Assembly (NCBI GenBank): GCA_900317215.1 | Contig: ONFW01000103.1 | Location: 1-11,877 of the forward strand | From: an uncultured Eubacteriales bacterium | GTDB taxonomy: Bacteria; Bacillota; Clostridia; Oscillospirales; Acutalibacteraceae | Direction of reading: 5' to 3' | Length of the DNA: 11,877 nucleotides | Shown: one piece after another, positions 7,931 to 11,877 of the stretch | Layout of the letters: the number at the start of each line of letters is the position of its first letter | Position numbering within the stretch: position 1 is the first letter of the stretch | Notes under the pieces: model-generated | What the model was told of the DNA's origin: nothing | What the model saw: the letters and a program-made list of their open reading frames with translations, nothing else | The model's database searches: none | Translations under genes and position numbers: made by a program

Positions 7931-9589
7931 TCAATTGCTATTATTGTTTTTCTCATCTGCTGTGTTCCAGAATCTTATCATAGTATCGGCAAAGCTTAGC
8001 TCCTTACCCGTCCAGCCGTAAAGAAGATTGGTTCTGTAGCCGTATTCGGGAATAACAGCATTGCTGTAGCCAGCAGTCTGAACACTGAACACATTCACCT
8101 TGGGATTAACCCTTGTTCTGTATTCGTTGATAAGCTTGGCGGCATCGATATAGTTAAAGCTGAAAACACCATAGCCCCTGCGGGAATACTCCTTTTTGCT
8201 CTCCTCAGTGCCGTAAAGCCCGCCATGCCCCGCCTGCTGGTCAGAGTAGATGAATATATTATCCCAATGCTCCTTTTTATCAATGGCATCGCGCAAGAAT
8301 ATCCAGATGCCGTTCTCGGTAGCAGAGCCAACGTCCTTTGTTCTGTTTTTCGTCAATTCGTTACACTGAGAAAGGATCCCGTTCCGCTTTAAAACAGGCT
8401 TAACGATCAGCTTGTCTCCGAATTTCCCCACATATCCCTCGTCCGAATTGCGGGCGGTTATGATCGAGCTGAGATTATCTATTTCTGCAACAGTAACGCT
8501 TCCGAATTCTGAATTGAATGTTCCCCATGCGCTTCCCGAATTATCTGAAAGGCACATAGTCCTGCCGTGCAGCTTCGGCATATTATCACAGGCAAGATCA
8601 ATACATTCCTCAAGAGCATCAAGCACCCAACCCTTGTGATAGATATCATTGCAATTTGAGATCATCTTGTATGCCGTAAAATATCTGAACGGGAATTGCT
8701 TTCCTCCCTTTACACCCTCCTTAAGCTGCTCAAGCACGCTCCTGCATAGCTGCTCGTCCTCAGTCTCACTGAAAATACCTCTAAGGTTGCGGAGCAGAGC
8801 CATATGCCCGAGCCTGATAGTTGAAAGAATATCCTTCCACGAAACCTTAGCTGCTCTTTTCGCCTCCCATGTGCTGTTATCATCTTCAACTTTTATTGTA
8901 CCCGTACGCATAAGCTCGTCAATATACTTTGAGTTTGCATGGCATATCCTGACTGTGTCGATCATTCCTATGCCGCTGTTTTTATATTTGAAAAGCTCAT
9001 ATACAGATGCGGCCTCAAGCCTTGAAGCCCAGCTTCTTTTCAGAATGTTTGGTATCCCCTTTTTGCTCTTGTTCTTATAAAGATAATAGGCAAGCTGAGA
9101 GGCAGGCTCGTCAGCCCTCTGCATTACCTCCTTCTGGAGCTTTGAGAACAGACCCTTCTCAGCTTCGCTGAAGCTGACTCTTTTAGGATGTACAGCCGCT
9201 CTTACCATTATTATCTGCGGATTGAGCCGCATAAGATAGTCCTTTCTGAGTGTTACCGCCCATTCAAGGACTGCCTTGAAATCATAGTCGAGAGCCTCAT
9301 CTATCAACTTCTCCATTATCTGAGAGGTCGTCATTTTCTCAAAGCTGTCAGGGAGTATACTGTAGGGTGCAAAAAGCTTGTGCGTAATATATTTTTCATC
9401 AGGCATTGTCGCAGGTGAAAATTCACCGTCTCTGTAATACTGCGGCTCACCGAAGATAGACGAAGCCGACACCATTTTCAGTGTTTCCAGCGGGTCGTAT
9501 TCATATGATATACCGCCCATAAAATTTTCGACAGCCCTGCTGGTCTCTGCCTTTCTCTGAGCGTCCGCCGCCCTTGATATTTTACTCAT
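7931..9589 (-). CDS. Ro60 / TROVE-domain RNA-binding protein (Rsr-like)
   Basis: A 552-residue member of the Ro60 family, ring-shaped proteins that bind small Y RNAs and misfolded RNA ends. In Deinococcus the orthologue Rsr works with polynucleotide phosphorylase. The N-terminal part (about 20-340) is the helical TROVE domain, with the N-x-x-G-G start (22-26) and the S-W-K-D-I-L-S-T-I-R-L-G-H-M-A block (250-264). The C-terminal part is a von Willebrand A-like domain with an intact MIDAS D-x-S-x-S (D349, S351, S353), a T-E-N-G element near 424 and the Y-S-D-Q-Q-A-G-H-G-G block (448-457) typical of bacterial members. AAGGAGG lies 7 bases before the ATG, and only 15 bases separate it from the upstream HD gene, so the two are probably co-transcribed. 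No PNPase, RtcB or RNA-ligase gene is adjacent, unlike several described Ro60 loci. Confidence 0.92.
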   Translation of the reverse strand: MSKISRAADAQRKAETSRAVENFMGGISYEYDPLETLKMVSASSIFGEPQYYRDGEFSPATMPDEKYITHKLFAPYSILPDSFEKMTTSQIMEKLIDEALDYDFKAVLEWAVTLRKDYLMRLNPQIIMVRAAVHPKRVSFSEAEKGLFSKLQKEVMQRADEPASQLAYYLYKNKSKKGIPNILKRSWASRLEAASVYELFKYKNSGIGMIDTVRICHANSKYIDELMRTGTIKVEDDNSTWEAKRAAKVSWKDILSTIRLGHMALLRNLRGIFSETEDEQLCRSVLEQLKEGVKGGKQFPFRYFTAYKMISNCNDIYHKGWVLDALEECIDLACDNMPKLHGRTMCLSDNSGSAWGTFNSEFGSVTVAEIDNLSSIITARNSDEGYVGKFGDKLIVKPVLKRNGILSQCNELTKNRTKDVGSATENGIWIFLRDAIDKKEHWDNIFIYSDQQAGHGGLYGTEESKKEYSRRGYGVFSFNYIDAAKLINEYRTRVNPKVNVFSVQTAGYSNAVIPEYGYRTNLLYGWTGKELSFADTMIRFWNTADEKNNNSN

Positions 9590-9604
9590 TGCCTTGCCTC
9601 CTTT

Positions 9605-10042
9605 TTATTTCTTGTTCTCAGTCAGTATTCTGATAGCCTCAAGATATTTCCTATGTCTTTCAAGATCATGCTCCGTCACGGTATCAAGTCTGCTAAGATC
9701 GCTGTTATGACGCAGATCGGCAAGCTTGACCGCTTCGGCTATAGGGTTGCCGATAACTCCCCTGACATAATCATAATAAGGCACCTCGGGAGAATGAGTA
9801 AGCAGTCTTACGGCTGTCATCACCTCATCGGGAAAGCCCTCTCCTTCAAGCTCCTCAAAGGTGATATCCGTATCCTCAACAACGTCATGGAGCAAAGCTG
9901 CCACGGTGGAGTATTCGTCCTCCATTTGTTCCGCAAGATGATAAGGGTGAAAGACATAAGGCAGACCTGTCCTGTCATACTGTCCGTGATGCGCCCTGTA
10001 GCAAATAAGCATTGCTTTTTTTGTAAGCGCTGTATAGATCAT
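9605..10042 (-). CDS. Stand-alone HD hydrolase of the RelA/SpoT type (small alarmone hydrolase-like)
   Basis: A 145-residue cytoplasmic metal-dependent phosphohydrolase. The residues expected for the (p)ppGpp hydrolase site of Rel/SpoT and Mesh1 proteins are visible: H32, H52-D53 followed by E56-D57 in the block L-L-H-D-V-V-E-D-T-D-I-T, and D109 with N113 in K-L-A-D-L-R-H-N. There is no synthetase or regulatory domain, as in small alarmone hydrolases. The substrate is inferred and other nucleotides are possible. The start at 10042 is chosen because GGAGG (10056-10052) lies 9 bases upstream and a terminator stands directly before it. The frame stays open further upstream, but only through the structured leader. 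First gene of the operon with Ro60 (15-base gap), under the leader attenuator candidate. Confidence 0.87.
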   Translation of the reverse strand: MIYTALTKKAMLICYRAHHGQYDRTGLPYVFHPYHLAEQMEDEYSTVAALLHDVVEDTDITFEELEGEGFPDEVMTAVRLLTHSPEVPYYDYVRGVIGNPIAEAVKLADLRHNSDLSRLDTVTEHDLERHRKYLEAIRILTENKK

Positions 10043-10056
10043 ATTATCTCTCCTCC

Positions 10057-10086
10057 AAAACAAAAAGGGACGCCTTACGGCATCCC
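10057..10086 (-). terminator. Intrinsic terminator directly before the HD gene
   Basis: On the minus strand GGGAUGCC (10086-10079), a GUAA loop and GGCGUCCC (10074-10067) form an 8-bp stem with one G-U pair, followed by TTTTTGTTTT (10066-10057). The next base begins GGAGG, the ribosome site of the HD gene. A terminator with no gap to the downstream ribosome site indicates conditional attenuation, or the 3' end of a leader-derived small RNA. Confidence 0.85.
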
Positions 10087-10259
10087 GACAAGCAACAAGG
10101 CACAAAAACACCTCCGCGGTACAGTCCTGCGCCGCAGACATTCTCTGAGCCTTGGATTTTCTATAATAGGATACCGTGAATAATGAGGACGATATTTTTC
10201 CGGGCTCCGAAAGCCCGCTCATAACAATCATGATGTAATCGTCCATCCCGCTACGGTAT
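10057..10259 (-). promoter_or_regulatory. Structured leader: riboswitch-like attenuator or Y-like RNA of the HD-Ro60 operon
   Basis: From the predicted start (10259) the RNA begins AUACCGU (10259-10253), which pairs perfectly with ACGGUAU (10177-10171). A second stem GGACGAU (10244-10238) / AUCGUCC (10193-10187) lies inside, separated by an asymmetric internal loop. A CGGGCU/AGCCCG hairpin with a 5-base loop tops the fold. The segment ACGGUAUCC (10177-10169) can instead pair, nine contiguous positions with one G-U, with GGAUGCCGU (10085-10077), the 5' arm and loop of the terminator. End-stem formation and antitermination are therefore mutually exclusive. If the folded domain is stabilised, the terminator forms and the operon is off. 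If it opens, the operon is on. Between 10170 and 10087 there is another possible stem (CUGCGG / CCGCGG, one wobble). No known riboswitch class is recognised. Confidence 0.65.
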
Positions 10260-10265
10260 GATATA

Positions 10266-10294
10266 ATTATATACTGTTTCCGGCTGAATGTCAA
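10266..10294 (-). promoter_or_regulatory. Consensus sigma-A promoter of the HD-Ro60-lipoprotein operon
   Basis: TTGACA (10294-10289) and TATAAT (10271-10266) match consensus at all twelve positions with a 17-base spacer. Transcription should start near 10259, exactly at the first base of the leader's end stem. A perfect promoter implies high initiation, so control after initiation, or heavy production of the leader RNA, would matter. Confidence 0.9.
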
Positions 10295-10306
10295 CCGAAA
10301 ACTACA

Positions 10307-10354
10307 CTCACTCCGCCGAATAGCCTTAGACTGTCAGGCATAGTATGGAGTGAG
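10307..10354 (+). promoter_or_regulatory. Inverted repeat that can cover the sigK ribosome site
   Basis: CTCACTCC (10307-10314) is the exact complement of GGAGTGAG (10347-10354), with 32 bases between. The right arm overlaps the likely Shine-Dalgarno region GGAGTGAGGTG (10347-10357) of sigK. If transcription starts upstream of 10307 the mRNA could mask its own ribosome site. If it starts inside, the repeat could be a protein-binding site. CATAGTAT (10339-10346) weakly resembles a sigma-E -10 element, as expected for sigK genes, but I cannot fix a promoter. Confidence 0.45.
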
Positions 10355-10362
10355 GTGATAAG

Positions 10363-11052
10363 ATGCTTGAGCTAATTTCCGCAATACTCACAAGGCTTTC
10401 GATGATCTTTATTCTTCATGTAACGGGTGCGGGAGCATTTCCGAGACCGCTCTGTGCAAGTGAAGAAAGGGAGCTTCTGTTAAGAGCTTCCAACGGTGAT
10501 ATAGGCGCAAGGAACAAGCTGACCGAGCACAATCTCAGACTTGTAGCCCATATCGTAAAAAAATACTACGGAACAGGCGCAGATCCCGACGACCTTGTTT
10601 CTATAGGGACAATAGGACTGATAAAGGCTATCAATACCTTCAATTACGAAAAGAACATAAAGCTGTCGAGCTATGCGTCAAGGTGTATCGAAAACGAGAT
10701 ACTTATGTATTTCCGCGCAACAAGAAAAAACTCTCTTGATATATCTATGAACGAGGAGATAGACCATGACTCAGACGGGAATGCTCTGACACTGAGTGAT
10801 GTTCTTGCTCAGGAGGACAGCATTGCCGAGGAGCTGGACATGAAGATCAAGACCGAAAAGCTGCCCCGTTATATTAAGGAATGTCTGACGCCAAGAGAGG
10901 CTATGATAATCAGGCTGAGATACGGGCTTAACGGGAAAAAGCCTCTCACACAGAGGGAGGTCGCAGCCCTGCTTAAGATATCGAGATCCTATGTTTCAAG
11001 AATAGAAAAAAAGGCTCTGCTCAAGCTGAGAAAAAGATATGAAAGGGCGTGA
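10363..11052 (+). CDS. sigK: RNA polymerase sporulation sigma factor K precursor (pro-sigma-K)
   Basis: A 229-residue sigma-70 family factor of the SigE/SigK type. In spore formers SigK drives late mother-cell genes. The block N-L-R-L-V-A-H-I-V-K-K (57-67), the I-G-T-I-G-L-I-K core region (81-88) and Y-A-S-R-C-I-E-N-E-I-L-M (104-115) form region 2, and T-Q-R-E-V-A-A-L-L-K-I-S-R-S-Y-V-S-R-I-E-K (196-216) is the region 4.2 DNA-recognition helix. Region 3 is missing, as usual for this group. The first about 20 residues are a hydrophobic pro-sequence, followed by A-F-P-R-P-L (25-30), which aligns with A-F-P-Q-P-L of B. subtilis SigK just after its processing site. This points to membrane-held precursor control. 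The coding sequence is continuous, with no skin-type interruption. A GAGGTG ribosome site lies 6 bases before the ATG. Confidence 0.9.
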   Translation: MLELISAILTRLSMIFILHVTGAGAFPRPLCASEERELLLRASNGDIGARNKLTEHNLRLVAHIVKKYYGTGADPDDLVSIGTIGLIKAINTFNYEKNIKLSSYASRCIENEILMYFRATRKNSLDISMNEEIDHDSDGNALTLSDVLAQEDSIAEELDMKIKTEKLPRYIKECLTPREAMIIRLRYGLNGKKPLTQREVAALLKISRSYVSRIEKKALLKLRKRYERA

Positions 11053-11053
11053 A

Positions 11054-11076
11054 GCAGCTTTCCGAAAAAAAGCTGC
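11054..11076 (+). terminator. Possible terminator hairpin of sigK
   Basis: GCAGCTTT (11054-11061) pairs with AAAGCTGC (11069-11076) around a 7-base loop, beginning 2 bases after the sigK stop codon. The following bases (CGTACCCTTTT) give only a delayed, short T-run. It shares 11071-11076 with the opposing hydrogenase terminator. Confidence 0.5.
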
Positions 11077-11101
11077 CGTACCCTTTTGGAGTACAGCAGC
11101 T
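11065..11101 (-). terminator. Factor-independent terminator of the hydrogenase gene
   Basis: On the minus strand a continuous 13-bp stem with two G-U pairs (11101-11089 with 11083-11071) and a 5-base loop is followed by six further T (11070-11065). It lies about 24 bases past the hydrogenase stop codon and faces sigK, keeping the convergent transcripts apart. Confidence 0.88.
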
Positions 11102-11124
11102 TGATTTAAGCCTTAACAGACTGA

Positions 11125-11877
11125 TTATTTGTAATACTTATCTCTTGCGACATAGGAAGTATGGAGATAATGATGAGATTTCTCGCCGCCGGGAGTGCCG
11201 AAGAACTCGTCATAGACCATCTTGATAACGGGGCTGTCATCACATACTCTGAACTCTGCGTTCTTGTCGTAATCATAGAGAGCCTTGGAGCGAAGCGCCT
11301 TGTAATCAACATAGTTGCTTACGCTGTCGCTTCTTGTCGGCTGACCGCCGCCGTTGATGCAGCCGCCGGGACATGCCATGATCTCTACCATCTGATAGTT
11401 AGCCTCGCCCTTCTTGATCTTTTCAAGAAGCTTTCTTGCATTGCCGAGACCTGATGTAACAGCGACATTTATCTTAACGCCTGCTACCTCATATGTTACC
11501 TCACGAACAACCTCGGGTCCGCGAACCTCCTCAAAGTCGACCTTCTTGAAGTCGCCGTCAAGGATCCTTGCAGCAGTTCTGAGAGCAGCCTCAAGAACAC
11601 CGCCTGTTGCGCCGAAGATAGCGCCGCCGCCTGATGCCTTGTTGAACGGAGCGTCGAAATCCTCCTCGGGAAGATTTGCAAAATCAATACCTGCACGCTT
11701 TATCATTCTTGCAAGCTCTCTTGTGGTGAGTGCAACATCGACATCGTCATAATTCTCATCTGAGCGGAGCTGAGGTCTTGTAGCCTCAAACTTCTTGGCT
11801 GTGCAGGGAATAACGCTGACTACGAAGATATCCTTCGGGTCGATATTGTTCTTCTGTGCATAATAGCCCTTGAGAAC
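11125..11877 (-). CDS. [FeFe]-hydrogenase catalytic subunit, C-terminal part (cut by window edge)
   Basis: The frame is open from the right edge of the window to the TAA at 11125, giving 250 residues. Two of the three H-cluster cysteine motifs are visible: I-P-C-T-A-K-K-F-E near the start and M-A-C-P-G-G-C-I-N-G-G-G-Q-P about three-fifths of the way along. The first motif (T-S-C-C-P) and any N-terminal iron-sulfur domains lie outside the window. The tail F-F-G-T-P-G-G-E-K-S-H-H-Y-L-H-T-S-Y is the small-subunit-like C-terminal domain fused in many monomeric or HydA/HndD-type enzymes. The reaction is proton reduction to H2, or its reverse, during fermentation, possibly coupled to NAD(P)H and ferredoxin. 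Whether it belongs to a multi-subunit electron-bifurcating complex cannot be told without the upstream genes. Confidence 0.95.
   Translation of the reverse strand, partial: VLKGYYAQKNNIDPKDIFVVSVIPCTAKKFEATRPQLRSDENYDDVDVALTTRELARMIKRAGIDFANLPEEDFDAPFNKASGGGAIFGATGGVLEAALRTAARILDGDFKKVDFEEVRGPEVVREVTYEVAGVKINVAVTSGLGNARKLLEKIKKGEANYQMVEIMACPGGCINGGGQPTRSDSVSNYVDYKALRSKALYDYDKNAEFRVCDDSPVIKMVYDEFFGTPGGEKSHHYLHTSYVARDKYYK

Noticed and set aside
10203..10220. GC hairpin CGGGCT/AGCCCG read as a terminator.
   Set aside because: No T-run follows on either strand. It fits better as the apical stem of the leader fold.
10057..10259. T-box leader: the leader contains GUACCGCGG shortly before a terminator, and the GGACG stem recalls stem I of T-boxes.
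   Set aside because: The tRNA-end-pairing part UGGN of the T-box is not present (CUGU instead), no AGUA/GAA specifier loop can be placed, and the distal stem I architecture is missing. An Infernal search with the T-box model would settle it.
10057..10259. ykkC-type ppGpp/PRPP riboswitch, suggested by the alarmone-hydrolase gene downstream.
   Set aside because: The conserved ykkC blocks are not found, and the short CGGGCU hairpin is only superficially similar.
10043..10294. A longer HD protein starting 68 or 84 codons upstream.
   Set aside because: The upstream ATGs have no proper ribosome site, one lies upstream of the predicted transcription start, and the region carries a terminator and stems. 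The start at 10042 has GGAGG at ideal spacing. Kept only as a finding.

Overview
The window looks like chromosomal DNA from an anaerobic, spore-lineage member of the Clostridia, probably Ruminococcus or a close Oscillospiraceae relative. This is inferred from an [FeFe]-hydrogenase, a pro-sigma-K gene, strong GGAGG ribosome sites, TTGAxx/TAWAAT promoters, factor-independent terminators and moderate GC. No tRNA, rRNA, insertion sequence, CRISPR array or phage gene was seen.

Layout. (1) 1-1559, minus: N-terminal part of a secreted, glycine-repeat right-handed beta-helix protein that runs off the left edge. (2) 1951-4968, minus: a 1005-residue CtpE-like P-type cation ATPase with its own promoter and terminator. 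(3) 5259-6752, plus, divergent from the ATPase: a tandem-PPK2 polyphosphate:AMP phosphotransferase, ending in a strong terminator shared with the convergent operon. (4) 6855-10259, minus: an operon of a stand-alone RelA/SpoT-type HD hydrolase, a Ro60/TROVE RNA-binding protein and a three-module lipoprotein. It starts from a perfect-consensus promoter followed by a structured leader of about 200 nt. (5) 10363-11052, plus: sigma factor K with an intact pro-sequence. (6) 11125-11877, minus: C-terminal part of an [FeFe]-hydrogenase that runs off the right edge, convergent with sigK.

The most interesting part is the Ro60 operon and its leader. The first ~89 nt of the leader close on themselves through a 7-bp end stem. 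The 3' strand of that stem can instead form nine contiguous pairs with the 5' arm of a terminator that abuts the ribosome site of the first gene. This is the geometry of a riboswitch or other RNA-controlled attenuator, and I cannot assign it to a known class. Bacterial Ro60 proteins bind Y RNAs encoded nearby, so the same fold could instead be, or also yield, a Y-like RNA. How an alarmone-type hydrolase, an RNA-quality-control ring protein and a surface lipoprotein work together is not explained by known biology that I can name.
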